Positions 41,525-51,639 of a stretch of DNA of 64,000 bases are shown piece after piece; position 1 is the stretch's first letter; the number at the start of each line of letters is the position of its first letter. The stretch spans positions 62,001 through 126,000 of the forward strand of contig NZ_LMUY01000151.1 of assembly GCF_009765685.1 (NCBI RefSeq). The letters run 5' to 3'. The notes under the pieces are model-generated. The model made no database searches, had not been told where the DNA came from, and saw only the letters and a program-made list of their open reading frames with translations. This DNA comes from Acidisphaera sp. L21 (GTDB lineage: Bacteria; Pseudomonadota; Alphaproteobacteria; Acetobacterales; Acetobacteraceae). Made by a program: the position numbers and the translations under genes.

Positions 41525-42886
41525 CTAGCCTTCATCTTGAGGGTCAGGTTTGACGCTCGCCACACGCTCGCGCCGCAAATTGGCCCAGTGTGCCATCCGC
41601 TTACCCAATTCCCGTTCGAACCCACGGTCGACGGGACGGTAGAAATTCTGTCGCTCGATACCCGGCGGGAAGTAGTCCTGGCCGGAGAACGAGTCTTCCG
41701 CATCGTGGTCGTAATCGTACCCGGCGCCGTAGCCGAGGTCCTTCATTAGCCGGGTCGGGGCGTTCAGGATGTGGCTGGGGGGCGCCAGGCTCCCCGTTTC
41801 CTGCGCGGCGCGCATCGCTTGGCCGAGGCCGACGTAGAGCGCGTTCGATTTCGGGGCTGAGCCCAAATACACCACGGCCTGCGCAATCGCCAATTCGCCC
41901 TCCGGGCTGCCGAGCCGCTCGTAGATCTCCCACGCCGTCAGGGCCTGCACCACGGCCTGGGGGTCGGCCAGGCCGATATCCTCGGAGGCGAAGCGGACCA
42001 GGCGGCGGGCGATGTAGCGCGGGTCCTCGCCGCCGGTGATCATGCGGCCATACCAATACAGCGCCGCATCCGGGTCCGATCCACGCAGGGATTTATGCAG
42101 GGCGGAGATGAGGTTGTAATGCTCCTCCCGGTCCTTGTCGTACAGCGCGGCGCGTTTGGCCAGCAGGCTGGAAAGAGCAGCCGGGTCGAGGGCCGGGCTG
42201 TCGGCCGGCAGGGCCTGCAATTGCTCCGCCATGTTCAGCAGATACCGGCCGTCGCCATCGGCCATGGCGCGGAGGGTCATGCGGGCGTCTTGCAGCAGCG
42301 GCAGGGCATGGTCGGCCTCGGCGCGGGCCAACAGCAATTCCAGCGCGTCGTCATCCAGCCGGCGCAGCACCAGCACCTGGCAGCGCGACAGCAATGCGCC
42401 GTTCAAGGCGAAGGAGGGGTTTTCGGTCGTCGCGCCAACCAGCACGACGGTGCCGTCTTCCACCACGGGCAGGAAGCCGTCCTGCTGGGCGCGGTTGAAG
42501 CGGTGGATCTCGTCTACGAACAGCAGGGTCGATTGGCCGGTGGCGCGGCGGCGCTTGGCTTCCTCAAACACTCGTTTCAGGTCGGCAACGCCGGAGAAGA
42601 CGGCGGAGAGTTGGACGAAATGCAGGCCGGCTGCGGTCGCCAACAGACGGGCGATCGTCGTCTTGCCGACGCCGGGTGGGCCCCAAAAGATCAGCGACGC
42701 CAGCGAACCACGGGCGAGCATCCGGGTGATGGTGCCCTCCGGGCCGAGCAGGTGGTCCTGCCCGACAACATCGGCCAGCGTCTGCGGCCGCAGCCGGTCG
42801 GCCAGGGGGCCGTCGGGCGAGGGGGCGAACGGGGCTGCGTCGTCCTCCGGCGTGCCGAACAGGTCTTGGGGCGGCCGCCGGGCCAT
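41525..42886 (-). CDS. rarA: replication-associated recombination protein RarA (MgsA)
   Basis: AAA+ ATPase acting at stalled replication forks. It has 453 residues: Walker A G69-P-P-G-V-G-K-T76, Walker B L-L-F-V-D-E-I-H-R-F-N (Asp near 129), and the RarA-specific tetramer and C-terminal domains with Y-D-Y-D-H-D near 405 and Y-F-P-P-G near 420. The ATG shares a base with the stop of the upstream secreted-protein gene (TAATG). Confidence 0.95.
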   Translation of the reverse strand: MARRPPQDLFGTPEDDAAPFAPSPDGPLADRLRPQTLADVVGQDHLLGPEGTITRMLARGSLASLIFWGPPGVGKTTIARLLATAAGLHFVQLSAVFSGVADLKRVFEEAKRRRATGQSTLLFVDEIHRFNRAQQDGFLPVVEDGTVVLVGATTENPSFALNGALLSRCQVLVLRRLDDDALELLLARAEADHALPLLQDARMTLRAMADGDGRYLLNMAEQLQALPADSPALDPAALSSLLAKRAALYDKDREEHYNLISALHKSLRGSDPDAALYWYGRMITGGEDPRYIARRLVRFASEDIGLADPQAVVQALTAWEIYERLGSPEGELAIAQAVVYLGSAPKSNALYVGLGQAMRAAQETGSLAPPSHILNAPTRLMKDLGYGAGYDYDHDAEDSFSGQDYFPPGIERQNFYRPVDRGFERELGKRMAHWANLRRERVASVKPDPQDEG

Positions 42887-43368
42887 TAGGAAATGGCGGC
42901 GGTGCAGGCCGGACCCTGTTGCACATCGTTCGTGCCGGTGCCGGTTTCGTCCTGCAGGGTGAATAGGACGTCGCCCAAGGTCAGCGCCGCCAGGATCGAG
43001 CTGTCATAACCCGCGAGCGTGCCGCCATTGTCGATTGGATGAGTGGAAAGGCCGCCATTCGCCTCCCGCGTGACCAGCTTGCCGCACAGGGTGAAGCCCA
43101 GCTTCGGCATCAGCGGCACCGCTACCGTGAAGCTGTCCTCCGGATGCGCCGCATCCACGTGCAATGTGCCGGCGAGAACGCCCGAAAAGTAGACGGCGAT
43201 CGTCTCTTCCTGCTGGGTGGTGCCCAGCCGGTCGACGACGGTGAGTGTCGTTTGGCGTGGACCCGCCTTGAGCGCCGGGTCCGGAGCCGTCGTCTGAGCC
43301 ATGGCAACGCCGCCGGCCAGAAGACATCCGGCCGCGGCGACGAGCGCTGCGCGGCCGGTCAGCCTCAT
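42886..43368 (-). CDS. secreted protein of unknown function
   Basis: Family not recognised. It has 160 residues from ATG at 43368. A signal peptide ends near residue 24 (A-M-A then Q-T-T). The mature part has a beta-rich look and two cysteines (near C96 and the penultimate region, C156) that may form a disulfide. It lies directly after rplQ, where many alphaproteobacteria have a DegP-type protease gene, and overlaps rarA by one base. The low-complexity start of the frame upstream of 43368 is discounted. Confidence 0.72.
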   Translation of the reverse strand: MRLTGRAALVAAAGCLLAGGVAMAQTTAPDPALKAGPRQTTLTVVDRLGTTQQEETIAVYFSGVLAGTLHVDAAHPEDSFTVAVPLMPKLGFTLCGKLVTREANGGLSTHPIDNGGTLAGYDSSILAALTLGDVLFTLQDETGTGTNDVQQGPACTAAIS

Positions 43369-43372
43369 CGAA

Positions 43373-43792
43373 TTACGCAGCCTCGTCCGCGACAGCTTCC
43401 GGACGGGGGCCGCTATCCTTGCCCTTGGCCGTCGGGTCACGCTCGACCAGTTCGATCACGGCCATGTCGGCCGCGTCGCCATAGCGCATGCCAGCCTTCA
43501 GCACGCGGGTGTAGCCACCCGGCCGCGCCTTGTACCGGGTCGCGAGCGAATCGAACAGCTTGGCGACGATCTTTTCGTCGCGAAGCTGCGCGTAGGCCTG
43601 GCGCCGGGCATGCAACCCGCCACGCTTGCCGAGGGTAATCAGCTTCTCCGCCACTGGCCGAAGCTCCTTGGCTTTCGGCAGAGTGGTGGTGATCTGTTCA
43701 TGCTTCAGCAGCGCGACGGCCATGTTGCGGAACATGGCGAAGCGATGGCTGGTCGTGACGCTGAGCTTGCGGCCGCTCACACCGTGACGCAT
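43373..43792 (-). CDS. rplQ: 50S ribosomal protein L17
   Basis: Large-subunit protein near the peptide exit tunnel. It has 139 residues, with the signature [10 protein letters not shown] at the start, R-x-M-F-R-N-M-A near 20, and L-G-K-R-G-G-L near 55-61. The C-terminal extension is charged and longer than in E. coli, as is common in alphaproteobacteria. Last gene of the alpha operon, 12 bases after rpoA. Confidence 0.97.
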   Translation of the reverse strand: MRHGVSGRKLSVTTSHRFAMFRNMAVALLKHEQITTTLPKAKELRPVAEKLITLGKRGGLHARRQAYAQLRDEKIVAKLFDSLATRYKARPGGYTRVLKAGMRYGDAADMAVIELVERDPTAKGKDSGPRPEAVADEAA

Positions 43793-43804
43793 CTTCTTAT
43801 ATCC

Positions 43805-44839
43805 TCAAAAAGGCTCATCTAGCCGTTTGGCTAGGTCTTCGATGTTCTCCGGCGGCCAGCCGGGGACAGTGATCCCGAGAGTGAGGCCCATATTGGTCAG
43901 GACCTCCTTGATCTCGTTCAGCGACTTGCGGCCGAAGTTCGGGGTGCGAAGCATCTCTTGCTCCGACTTCTGCACCAGATCGCCAATATAAACGATATTG
44001 TCGTTCTTGAGGCAGTTGGCCGAACGGACCGACAACTCCAACTCGTCCACCTTGCGGAGCAGGTTGCGGTTGAAGGGCAGATCGTCGTGGTGCTCTTCGG
44101 CGCGCAACTGCTGCGGCTCGTCGAAGTTGATGAACAGCTGCAACTGGTCCTGCAGAATGCGGGCAGCGAGCGCCACCGCGTCTTCAGGCGTCACGGCGCC
44201 ATTCGTTTCGACCGACAGCAACAGCTTGTCGTAGTTGGTGAGGTTGCCAACACGCGTCGGCTCAACGCGGTAGGACACGCGGCGCACCGGCGAGTAGATG
44301 CTATCGACCGGGATCAGCCCGATCGGGGCATCTTCCGGGCGGTTGCTGCTAGCGGGCTCGTAGCCCTTGCCCAAGTTGACCGTGAACTCCATGCCCAGCT
44401 TCACGCCCTCGTCCAACGTGCAGAGCACGAGGTCGGGGTTCATGATGTCGATGTCGTGCCCGGCCTGGATCTGGCCGGCCCGCACTTCACCGGGGCCTGT
44501 CGCGGTCAACACCATGCGCTTCGGACCTTCACCGTGCATGCGGAGCGCCAATTGCTTGACGTTCAGCACGATGTCGGTGACGTCTTCACGCACGCCTGGG
44601 ATGCTGCTGAACTCGTGCAGCACGCCATCAATCTGGACGGCCGTCACCGCGGCGCCCTGCAGGGACGACAGCAGGATGCGGCGGATAGCATTGCCCAGCG
44701 TCATCCCGAAGCCGCGCTCCAGCGGCTCCGCTACGACCAGCGCAGTGCGCGACGGGTCGGAGCCGGGCTCGAACTCCAGCTTCTCCGGCTTGATCAGCGA
44801 CTGCCAATTGCGCTGCATAACCGATGTGTCGTTTCTCAT
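43805..44839 (-). CDS. rpoA: DNA-directed RNA polymerase subunit alpha
   Basis: Assembly and regulatory subunit of RNA polymerase. It has 344 residues: N-terminal dimerisation domain (to about 235) with G-F-G-M-T-L-G-N-A near 40 and C-terminal domain with R-S-A-N-C-L-K-N and [16 protein letters not shown] at 44839 is used; a second in-frame ATG 21 bases downstream fits the usual Q-R-N-W-Q-S-L-I start and may be the real one. Confidence 0.97.
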   Translation of the reverse strand: MRNDTSVMQRNWQSLIKPEKLEFEPGSDPSRTALVVAEPLERGFGMTLGNAIRRILLSSLQGAAVTAVQIDGVLHEFSSIPGVREDVTDIVLNVKQLALRMHGEGPKRMVLTATGPGEVRAGQIQAGHDIDIMNPDLVLCTLDEGVKLGMEFTVNLGKGYEPASSNRPEDAPIGLIPVDSIYSPVRRVSYRVEPTRVGNLTNYDKLLLSVETNGAVTPEDAVALAARILQDQLQLFINFDEPQQLRAEEHHDDLPFNRNLLRKVDELELSVRSANCLKNDNIVYIGDLVQKSEQEMLRTPNFGRKSLNEIKEVLTNMGLTLGITVPGWPPENIEDLAKRLDEPF

Positions 44840-44900
44840 GTCAATTCGGGCCCCGCGTCATAGGACGCGAAGCCCGCCTTTCATCGAATGCGGTCCGGAA

Positions 44901-45290
44901 TCAGACGCGGCGGCGCTTGCGCGGGCGACACCCGTTATGCGGGATCGGCGTCAGGTCACGGATCTGGGTGATGGAGAAACCGACCGCCTGAAGCGCGCGC
45001 AACGCGCTCTCACGGCCGGAACCCGGGCCATTCACCTCAATCTCCAAGGTCTCCATCCCGTGCTCGCGCGCCTTGCGGCCCGCGTCTTCGGCGGCGACCT
45101 GGGCGGCATACGGGGTAGACTTGCGGCTACCCTTGAACCCGCCCATGCCGGCGGACGACCAGGCGATGGTGTTGCCCTGGGCGTCGGTAATGGTGACCAT
45201 GGTGTTGTTGAACGTAGCGTTCACGTGCGCCACGCCGGAGATGATATTCTTGCGCTCCTTGCGACGGGGACGCGCGGGGGCTTTCGCCAT
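44901..45290 (-). CDS. rpsK: 30S ribosomal protein S11
   Basis: Platform protein of the small subunit. It has 129 residues from ATG at 45290. The conserved body is [11 protein letters not shown] and the C-terminal [15 protein letters not shown] is complete. The open frame upstream of 45290 is spurious. Confidence 0.97.
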   Translation of the reverse strand: MAKAPARPRRKERKNIISGVAHVNATFNNTMVTITDAQGNTIAWSSAGMGGFKGSRKSTPYAAQVAAEDAGRKAREHGMETLEIEVNGPGSGRESALRALQAVGFSITQIRDLTPIPHNGCRPRKRRRV

Positions 45291-45336
45291 GAGGTGATCC
45301 TGTCTTCGTACGAGTGTTCGGCGCGGCGCCGGATGC

Positions 45337-45714
45337 TTACTTGGTGACTTTCTTCTTGCCGGCGATCGCCACCGCCTTGCCCTTGCGGGTGCGGGCGTTG
45401 GTGTGGGTGCGCTGGCCGCGCACCGGCAGGCCACGGCGATGGCGCAGGCCGCGATAGCAGCCCAGATCCATCAACCGCTTGATGTTCATCGCCACTTCGC
45501 GGCGCAGGTCGCCCTCGACCCGGAACTCACGGTCGATCAGCTCGCGGATCTTCAGCACTTCTTCGTCGGAAAGCTGATTGACCCGGCGATCGTCTGGAAT
45601 TCCCAGCTTCTCGCAGATCCCGGCGGCCTTGGTTGGGCCGATGCCGTAAATGTAGCGAAGGCTGATCGTCACCCGCTTGTTAGTCGGGATATTCACACCG
45701 GCAATACGCGCCAC
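45337..45714 (-). CDS. rpsM: 30S ribosomal protein S13
   Basis: Head protein of the small subunit, contacting tRNA. It has 125 residues from GTG at 45714, which has AGGAGA six bases upstream and gives the standard A-R-I-A-G-V-N-I-P start. G-I-G-P-T-K-A near 31 and [16 protein letters not shown] near 90 are intact. First gene of the alpha operon, downstream of its own promoter. Confidence 0.97.
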   Translation of the reverse strand: MARIAGVNIPTNKRVTISLRYIYGIGPTKAAGICEKLGIPDDRRVNQLSDEEVLKIRELIDREFRVEGDLRREVAMNIKRLMDLGCYRGLRHRRGLPVRGQRTHTNARTRKGKAVAIAGKKKVTK

Positions 45715-45736
45715 GCTCGTCTCCTGGTCAAACCCG

Positions 45737-45763
45737 GGCTGCACGCCATCGCAGCGTGCAGCC
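45737..45763 (-). promoter_or_regulatory. hairpin in the rpsM leader
   Basis: Perfect 10-bp inverted repeat GGCTGCACGC/GCGTGCAGCC with a seven-base loop, 23 bases before the rpsM GTG. In mRNA sense a short U-tract (GGGTTTGACC) follows, too poor for a clear terminator. It could be an attenuator or the site where a ribosomal protein represses the operon, or simply a structured leader. Confidence 0.55.
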
Positions 45764-45855
45764 GGGCTGGTGGTCGGGGCGGCCTGCTCGCCTCAGCGCT
45801 GGGCCACCAATAATAATATGCGGGCGCAAACGTTGCCGTTGCGCCGGAGAGGGTG

Positions 45856-45883
45856 CTTATAAGGCGACCCGATACAGAGTCAA
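45856..45883 (-). promoter_or_regulatory. promoter of the alpha operon (rpsM-rpsK-rpoA-rplQ)
   Basis: On the minus strand TTGACT (45883-45878), a 16-base spacer and TATAAG (45861-45856). Both hexamers are strong for an alphaproteobacterium. It overlaps the adk stop and lies about 140 bases before rpsM, leaving a leader that contains the listed hairpin. Confidence 0.65.
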
Positions 45884-46569
45884 CGAACTTCAGTCACATC
45901 TAGGTGAACATGGTCGGTGGGCAGCGTTGCAAGCACCGATTCGATCGCTGCCGCAACCTCATCCATCGAGGCCATGCCGTCCAGCGTGTGCAGCCGGCCC
46001 GTTGCCTCGTAATGCGGCAGGATCGGCTTGGTCTGACGGTTGTAGACGTCCAGACGCTCCCGCACGGTTTCCCGGTTGTCATCGGGGCGGCGGATGAAGT
46101 CGGTGGAACCACACACGTCGCACACGCCAGCCTTGGCCGTCGGCTTGAAGGTGTCGTGGTAGCTGGTGCCGCATTTGGCGCAGGTGAACCGGCCAGCGAT
46201 ACGCTCCACTAACGCGGCATCGTCGACCTTCAGTTCGATGACGGCATCAAGTTCGAGCTTCAGCTCCGCCAACATATGGTCCAGCGCCTCGGCCTGGGCG
46301 ACGGTTCGGGGGAAGCCATCGAGGATGAAGCCGTTCGCACAATCCGGCTGGCGCACGCGGTTGGCCAGCATGTCGATGATGATGTCGTCCGAGACGAGGG
46401 CGCCAGACGCCATCACCGCGGAGGCACGCTTGCCGACGTCGCTGCCGGCTGCGACTTCGCTACGCAGCATGTCGCCCGTCGAGATCTGCGCGACGCCATG
46501 CCGCTCCTGCAGCCGCTTCGCCTGGGTGCCTTTTCCCGCGCCGGGCGGGCCGAGCAGGATGAGTTTCAT
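45880..46569 (-). CDS. adk: adenylate kinase
   Basis: Interconverts AMP, ADP and ATP. It has 229 residues of the long-lid type. The P-loop is G-P-P-G-A-G-K-G-T. The lid has a four-cysteine set C-A-K-C and C-D-V-C about 16 residues apart, as in zinc-binding adenylate kinases. The ATG overlaps the secY stop by four bases (ATGA), the conserved secY-adk coupling. Confidence 0.97.
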   Translation of the reverse strand: MKLILLGPPGAGKGTQAKRLQERHGVAQISTGDMLRSEVAAGSDVGKRASAVMASGALVSDDIIIDMLANRVRQPDCANGFILDGFPRTVAQAEALDHMLAELKLELDAVIELKVDDAALVERIAGRFTCAKCGTSYHDTFKPTAKAGVCDVCGSTDFIRRPDDNRETVRERLDVYNRQTKPILPHYEATGRLHTLDGMASMDEVAAAIESVLATLPTDHVHLDVTEVR

Positions 46570-47912
46570 CGAGCCCTCCCGCGCACCTTCGACTTACGGA
46601 TCAGCCCCTCATACTGGTGCGCCAGCAAATGCGACTGCACCTGCGTCACCGTGTCCATGGTGACCGATACGATGATCATCAGGCTGGTGCCACCGAAATA
46701 GAACGGGACGTTGTAGTTGGCGATCAGAACCTCCGGCAGCAGACAGACCACGCAGAGGTAGAGCGCGCCGATAGTCGTGAGCCGGGTGAGGATGCGGTCG
46801 AAATAGTCGGCGGTGTTGCTGCCGGGGCGAATGCCGGGGATGAAGCCGCCGTACTTCTTCAGGTTATCCGCGGTCTCCTGCGGGTTGAACACCACGGCGG
46901 TGTAGAAATACGAGAAGAAGATGATCATGCCCGCGTAGAGCGCGAGGTATAGCGGCTGGCCATGGGCCAACTCCGTCGACAGCCAGCCAAGGATGGAGTT
47001 GGGGTTGCTCTGCCCGAAGCCGGCGATCGTCGCGGGGATCAGCAGGATCGAAGAGGCGAAGATCGGCGGGATGACGCCGGCGGTGTTCACCTTCAGCGGC
47101 ATGTGGGTCGAATCACCGCCGAACATGCGTTGGCCGACCTGGCGTTTGGGGTATTGCACCACGATCCGCCGCTGCGCCCGCTCCATGAACACGATGAAGG
47201 CGATGACGGCGACGGCGATCACCACGAAGGCGAGGATGAACACCGGCGACAGCGCGCCGGTGCGGCCCAGATCCAGCAGGGTGACGAGCGCGTGCGGCAG
47301 ATTGGCCACGATGCCGGCGAAGATGATGAGGCTGGTGCCGTTGCCCACGCCACGGGCGGTGATCTGCTCGCCGAGCCACATCAGGAACATCGTCCCGCCG
47401 GTCAGCGTCACGACGCAGGAGAGGCGGAAGAACAGGCCGGGGTCCAGCACCGCGCCTAGGCCTGCCCGGTCGTGGAATGCCTCCAACCCGACGGCGATCC
47501 CGTAGGACTGGAAGATCGCGATCAGCACCGTCAGGTAGCGAGTGTATTGGTTCAGCTTCTTGCGGCCGCTCTCGCCTTCCTTCTTCAGGGATTCGAGCGA
47601 GGGGATCGCCGCCGACATCAGCTGCACGATGATCGAGGCACTGATATACGGCATGATGGTGAGCGCGAAGACCGTCATGCGGCTGAGATTGCCGCCGCTG
47701 AACATGTCGAACATGCCCAGCACGCCGCCGCCCTGCTCCGTCATGGCGTGGCTCATCACGGAGCCGTCGATGCCGGGCACCGGCACGTAGCTGCCGACGC
47801 GATAGACAATAAGAGCACCAAGGGTGAACCAGATCCGGTTCTTCAACTCGGTGGCCTTGCTGAAGGCACCGAGGTTCATGCTGCCAGCCATCTGCTCGGC
47901 GGCCGAAGCCAT
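46566..47912 (-). CDS. secY: protein translocase subunit SecY
   Basis: Pore-forming subunit of the general secretion translocon in the inner membrane. It has 448 residues and ten membrane helices, from ATG at 47912 with a GGGGGAT-like site. N-R-I-W-F-T-L-G near 25 opens the first helix, and [12 protein letters not shown] and I-P-G-I-R-P-G are typical. The open frame upstream of 47912 is spurious. Its upstream spacer contains four palindromes. Confidence 0.97.
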   Translation of the reverse strand: MASAAEQMAGSMNLGAFSKATELKNRIWFTLGALIVYRVGSYVPVPGIDGSVMSHAMTEQGGGVLGMFDMFSGGNLSRMTVFALTIMPYISASIIVQLMSAAIPSLESLKKEGESGRKKLNQYTRYLTVLIAIFQSYGIAVGLEAFHDRAGLGAVLDPGLFFRLSCVVTLTGGTMFLMWLGEQITARGVGNGTSLIIFAGIVANLPHALVTLLDLGRTGALSPVFILAFVVIAVAVIAFIVFMERAQRRIVVQYPKRQVGQRMFGGDSTHMPLKVNTAGVIPPIFASSILLIPATIAGFGQSNPNSILGWLSTELAHGQPLYLALYAGMIIFFSYFYTAVVFNPQETADNLKKYGGFIPGIRPGSNTADYFDRILTRLTTIGALYLCVVCLLPEVLIANYNVPFYFGGTSLMIIVSVTMDTVTQVQSHLLAHQYEGLIRKSKVRGRAR

Positions 47913-47977
47913 ACGTCTATCCCCCAAGAACCCTCGGCATATAGTGTGCCGTGCGGATCGTTCTACGTGCAAGTCTC

Positions 47978-48086
47978 TGGGGGACACGCCCCCACGCCAC
48001 AACCGAAGGGTACTACCCTTCGGAAGCCTGGAATAAGGGGTGCCGGGGACTTACGCCCCCGGCCGGGATCAGGGGCGCCGCCCCTG
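47978..48086. repeat. four consecutive palindromes in the rplO-secY spacer
   Basis: Four hairpin-forming inverted repeats stand one after another: TGGGGG/CCCCCA (47978-47994); a perfect CCGAAGGGTA/TACCCTTCGG around one base (48003-48023); GCCGGGG/CCCCGGC (48042-48063); and CAGGGGC/GCCCCTG (48070-48086). The 177-bp spacer is unusual in an operon whose other junctions are a few bases. None is followed by a T-run in the minus direction, so they are not simple terminators. They may be a repetitive extragenic element, an mRNA processing or stability site, or a partial attenuator. Confidence 0.75.
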
Positions 48087-48089
48087 CCC

Positions 48090-48575
48090 TCATGCTGCGA
48101 CTGGCGCAGCCTTTTCGGCGACCGTCGTGGTCACTTTGCCGCCCGCCGCCTCGACCGCCGCCTTCGCGGAGGCTGACGCACCGGAAACAGTGACGGTGAT
48201 CGCGCGACCGATGACGCCGCGCGCAAGCAGCCGAACGCCGGCGACCCGTGCCAGGCGAACCAGCCCAGCCTTCTCCAGCGACTTCTCGTCGATCGACCCG
48301 GCGTCCAGCTTGCCGGCCTCTATCGCCTTGTCGATGGTGCCGAGGTTGATCGGCGCATATTCCGTGCGGAAGATGTTCTTGAAGCCGCGCTTCGGCAGAC
48401 GCCGATAGATCGGGAGCTGACCGCCCTCGAACCCATTCAGCGATACGCCCTCACGCGCCTTCTGACCCTTGACGCCCTTGCCGGACGTCTTGCCCTTGCC
48501 GGACCCGATGCCGCGGCCAACGCGCTTGAACTTCAGGCGTGAGCCGGGGTTGTCCCGTAGTTCGTTGAGCTTCAC
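48090..48575 (-). CDS. rplO: 50S ribosomal protein L15
   Basis: Large-subunit assembly protein. It has 161 residues, with the glycine-rich start [12 protein letters not shown] and [15 protein letters not shown]. The ATG overlaps the rpmD stop by four bases. The alanine-rich C-terminus is normal for alphaproteobacteria. Confidence 0.97.
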   Translation of the reverse strand: MKLNELRDNPGSRLKFKRVGRGIGSGKGKTSGKGVKGQKAREGVSLNGFEGGQLPIYRRLPKRGFKNIFRTEYAPINLGTIDKAIEAGKLDAGSIDEKSLEKAGLVRLARVAGVRLLARGVIGRAITVTVSGASASAKAAVEAAGGKVTTTVAEKAAPVAA

Positions 48576-48769
48576 GACAGCTCCTCCACCCGCACCAGGT
48601 GATGCACCTTGCGGATCATGCCGCGCACCGCCGGGGTATCTTCCAACGTGCTGACCTTGCGAATCTTGTTCAAGCCAAGCCCGATCAGCGTGCCGATCTG
48701 CCCAGGCTTACGGCCCAGTCCGGAGGCGACTTGCACCACCCGAACCTGCTTCTTCATCGTATCAGACAT
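48572..48769 (-). CDS. rpmD: 50S ribosomal protein L30
   Basis: Small large-subunit protein. It has 65 residues from ATG at 48769. The family body [15 protein letters not shown] and L-N-K-I-R-K-V is clear. It overlaps the rpsE end by eight bases, and its stop overlaps the rplO start (ATGA). Confidence 0.96.
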   Translation of the reverse strand: MSDTMKKQVRVVQVASGLGRKPGQIGTLIGLGLNKIRKVSTLEDTPAVRGMIRKVHHLVRVEELS

Positions 48770-49346
48770 CGGCTGCGGCCTCCGACTCCGGCGCATCGCG
48801 CTTGCCGAGGATATCGCTCACCTTCTTGCCGCGGCGGGCCGCGACCGAACGCGGGCTGGCGCAGCGGGCGAGCCCGGCGAACGTGGCCTTGACCATGTTG
48901 TGCGGGTTGCGGCTGCCAAGCGACTTGGCGACCACGTCATTGATGCCCAGCGCTTCGAAAACAGCGCGCATCGGGCCGCCGGCGATGATGCCGGTGCCGG
49001 CCTCAGCCGCCCGTAGCACGACCATGCCGGCGCCATACTCGCCATGCACGTCGTGGTGCAGCGTGCGGCCTTCCTTCATCGGAACGCGGATCATGGTGCG
49101 CTTGGCCCGGTCGGTCGCCTTGCGGATCGCCTCCGGAACTTCACGCGCCTTGCCGGCGCCGTAGCCAACGCGGCCTTTCTGATCGCCTACCACCACCAGC
49201 GCGGCGAAGGCAAAGCGACGGCCACCCTTCACCACTTTGGCGACGCGGTTGATCGTGACCAGCTTGTCGATGAGGTCGTCGCCGCCGTCACGATCGCGCT
49301 CGCGACTGCCGCGGTTACCGTCCCGGGATTCCCGTGCCATTGCCAT
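48762..49346 (-). CDS. rpsE: 30S ribosomal protein S5
   Basis: Small-subunit protein important for decoding accuracy. It has 194 residues from ATG at 49346, or 192 from ATG at 49340, which has better ribosome-site spacing (AGGGG). The N-terminal ~20 residues are an Arg/Asp/Gly-rich tail. [10 protein letters not shown] and the dsRBD-like core are standard, as is the later [10 protein letters not shown]. Confidence 0.97.
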   Translation of the reverse strand: MAMARESRDGNRGSRERDRDGGDDLIDKLVTINRVAKVVKGGRRFAFAALVVVGDQKGRVGYGAGKAREVPEAIRKATDRAKRTMIRVPMKEGRTLHHDVHGEYGAGMVVLRAAEAGTGIIAGGPMRAVFEALGINDVVAKSLGSRNPHNMVKATFAGLARCASPRSVAARRGKKVSDILGKRDAPESEAAADV

Positions 49347-49353
49347 TAGCCCC

Positions 49354-49716
49354 TTAGAACGCCAACCCGCCTTCGCGGGCGGCATCGGCCAGCGCTTTCA
49401 CGCGGCCATGGTACATATACATGCCGCGGTCGAACACCACGGCAGTGACGCCAGCGGCCACGGCACGCTCGGCCACCAGCTTGCCAACCGCGGCAGCGGC
49501 GGCCTTGTCGGCGCCGGTGCGCAGCGACTCGCGCAGATCCTTGTCCAGGCTGCCGGCCGCGGCCAGGGTCCGGCCCTGCGCGTCGTCGATGACCTGGGCG
49601 TAAATGTGCTTGCCGGAACGGAAGACCGACAGGCGCGGGCGCCCAGCCGACTTCTTCTTGAGCTGGTAGCGCAGCCGCTCGCGACGACGCTCCCGAAGAT
49701 CGCGTGGGGAGCTCAT
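49354..49716 (-). CDS. rplR: 50S ribosomal protein L18
   Basis: 5S rRNA-binding protein. It has 120 residues, with R-R-x-R-L-R-Y-Q-L-K-K near 10-21, [16 protein letters not shown] near 26-41, and the ending [12 protein letters not shown]. The ATG overlaps the rplF stop by four bases. Confidence 0.97.
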   Translation of the reverse strand: MSSPRDLRERRRERLRYQLKKKSAGRPRLSVFRSGKHIYAQVIDDAQGRTLAAAGSLDKDLRESLRTGADKAAAAAVGKLVAERAVAAGVTAVVFDRGMYMYHGRVKALADAAREGGLAF

Positions 49717-50246
49717 TTCTTCTTGCCTTCCTTACGGCGAATCGTCTCGGTCTCGTAGCGGACGCCCTTGCCCTTATAGGGCTCCGGCGGGCGATACGCG
49801 CGAATTTCAGCGGCCACCTGGCCAACCAGGCGCTTGTCGACGCCGGTCACCGTGATAGCGGTCGGGCGCGGCGTCGTGATCGTGATGCCCTCGGGCACCG
49901 GGTAGACCACGTCGTGGCTGAAGCCGAGGTTGATTACCAGATTGGGGCCGGTCACCGCAGCGCGGAAGCCCGTGCCCTGGATCTCCATCGTCTTGGCGTA
50001 GCCTGCGGACACGCCCTTGACCATGTTGGCGACCAGCGCGCGCGTGGTGCCCCACATCATGCGGGCCTCCCGCGTCGGGCCGTTCGGCGCGACGGAGAAC
50101 TTGCCGTCCTCCACCTTCGCCAACACGTTGTCGCGCAGCTGGAGCGACAGCTCGCCGAGCTTGCCCTTGGCCGTCAAAACGTTGTCGACGATCGCTATCT
50201 GAACACCGGCCGGGATCTCGACCGGATATTTACCTACCCGTGACAT
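49713..50246 (-). CDS. rplF: 50S ribosomal protein L6
   Basis: Large-subunit protein near the factor-binding site. It has 177 residues from ATG at 50246, which has a strong GAGGAGG site. [12 protein letters not shown] is the standard start, and the C-terminal [11 protein letters not shown] is complete. Confidence 0.97.
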   Translation of the reverse strand: MSRVGKYPVEIPAGVQIAIVDNVLTAKGKLGELSLQLRDNVLAKVEDGKFSVAPNGPTREARMMWGTTRALVANMVKGVSAGYAKTMEIQGTGFRAAVTGPNLVINLGFSHDVVYPVPEGITITTPRPTAITVTGVDKRLVGQVAAEIRAYRPPEPYKGKGVRYETETIRRKEGKKK

Positions 50247-50256
50247 ACCAGCCTCC

Positions 50257-50655
50257 TCAGAACACGCGGCACAGGACTTCGCCGCCAACATTGGCAGCGC
50301 GGGCCTCGGCATCGCTCAGCACGCCACGCGGCGTGGAGAGGATGGAGACGCCCAGCCCGGCATACACGCGCGGCAGCTCCTTGATCTTGGAGTAGACGCG
50401 GCGGCCCGGCTTGGACACGCGCGTGATCTCCTTGATGACGGGCTCGCCCTCGTTGTACTTCAGCTCGATCCGCAGCTGGCCAACGCCGGGACGCAGCTCC
50501 TCGGCGGAGAAGCCACGGATGAACCCCTCCCGCTTCAGCGCATCCAGAACATTCGCCCGCAGCTTGGACGCGGGCGCAACACAGCCAGCGTGACGAGCAC
50601 GCTGCGCGTTGCGAATTCGGGTGAGCATATCACCCAACGGATCCGACATGGACAT
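50257..50655 (-). CDS. rpsH: 30S ribosomal protein S8
   Basis: Central-domain small-subunit protein, the feedback regulator of the spc operon in E. coli. It has 132 residues. [13 protein letters not shown] near 5-17 and the C-terminal [12 protein letters not shown] are conserved. ATG at 50655 has GGGAG upstream; ATG at 50649 is possible. Confidence 0.97.
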   Translation of the reverse strand: MSMSDPLGDMLTRIRNAQRARHAGCVAPASKLRANVLDALKREGFIRGFSAEELRPGVGQLRIELKYNEGEPVIKEITRVSKPGRRVYSKIKELPRVYAGLGVSILSTPRGVLSDAEARAANVGGEVLCRVF

Positions 50656-50667
50656 CGCAGCGCTCCC

Positions 50668-50973
50668 TTACCAGCTCGCCTTGACCATGCCGGGGATCTG
50701 CCCGGCACTGGCGAGGTCACGCAGCGCGATACGGCACAGCTTGAACTTGCGATAATTAGCCCGCGCGCGGCCGGTCAGCTCGCAACGCAAACGGACGCGA
50801 ACCTTGGCGCCATTACGCGGCAGTTGCGCCAGCTTCATCGAGGCGTCGAACCGCTCCTCCACCGGAGCCTCGCGGTCCATCAGTACCGATTTGAGCACGG
50901 CACGCTTCGTCTTGTCGCGCGCTGCCATGCGCTCACGCTTGGCATTGCGGTTGACTTGGGAGACTTTCGCCAT
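50668..50973 (-). CDS. rpsN: 30S ribosomal protein S14 (zinc-free type)
   Basis: Small-subunit head protein. It has 101 residues and lacks the C-x2-C zinc pairs, so it is the C-minus form typical of proteobacteria. The end R[16 protein letters not shown] is canonical. There are 77 bases between it and rplE. Confidence 0.97.
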   Translation of the reverse strand: MAKVSQVNRNAKRERMAARDKTKRAVLKSVLMDREAPVEERFDASMKLAQLPRNGAKVRVRLRCELTGRARANYRKFKLCRIALRDLASAGQIPGMVKASW

Positions 50974-51050
50974 CGTCCACTCACTCCTTGGAACCTGCCG
51001 GACCGTGTCCAGGCGGTTTTCCTAAAACTCTGTTTAGGCCGAAGGCCCTG

Positions 51051-51638
51051 TTAGGCTGCCTTGGCCTGCGCACCCGTCTCGCCAGCGAACGGCACGTCGA
51101 AGGTCTTCAGCAGGGCCTTCGCCTCCGCATCCGTCTTCGCCGTCGTCACGAAGATGATGTCCATCCCGCGCACCGCGTCGATCTTGTCGTAGGCGATTTC
51201 CGGGAAAATGATCTGCTCCTTCAGGCCCATGGCGAAGTTGCCATTGCCGTCGAAGCCCTTATTCCCCGGGATGCCCCGGAAGTCACGCACGCGCGGCAGG
51301 GCGATGGTCACCAACCGGTCGAGAAACTCATACATACGCCGCTTGCGCAGCGTCACCTTGCAGCCGATCGCCAGGCCTTCGCGGATCTTGAAGCCCGCGA
51401 TCGCCTTCTTGGCCAACGTCTTCACCGGCTTCTGGCCGCTGATCAGCATCATCTCGGCCACGGCGGCGTCGAGCTTCTTCTGATCGCCGGCGGCTTCGCC
51501 AACGCCCATGTTGATGACGATCTTCTCCAGGCGCGGCACCTGCATCGGATTCTTATACCCGAACTGTTCCTGCAGGGTGGCACGACCGGTCTCGTAATAG
51601 CGGGCTTGCAGCCGCGCGATGTCCTTGGTCTCACTCAT
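51051..51638 (-). CDS. rplE: 50S ribosomal protein L5
   Basis: 5S rRNA- and P-site tRNA-contacting protein. It has 195 residues, about 15 longer than typical because of an Ala/Gly-rich C-terminal tail. [18 protein letters not shown] near 30-47 and the [12 protein letters not shown] end region are standard. Confidence 0.97.
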   Translation of the reverse strand: MSETKDIARLQARYYETGRATLQEQFGYKNPMQVPRLEKIVINMGVGEAAGDQKKLDAAVAEMMLISGQKPVKTLAKKAIAGFKIREGLAIGCKVTLRKRRMYEFLDRLVTIALPRVRDFRGIPGNKGFDGNGNFAMGLKEQIIFPEIAYDKIDAVRGMDIIFVTTAKTDAEAKALLKTFDVPFAGETGAQAKAA

Positions 51639-51639
51639 A

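Noticed and set aside
50974-51050. Small hairpin GGCC-TTC-GGCC in the rplE-rpsN spacer
   Set aside because: Only four base pairs and no T-run; too weak to call a terminator or regulatory site.
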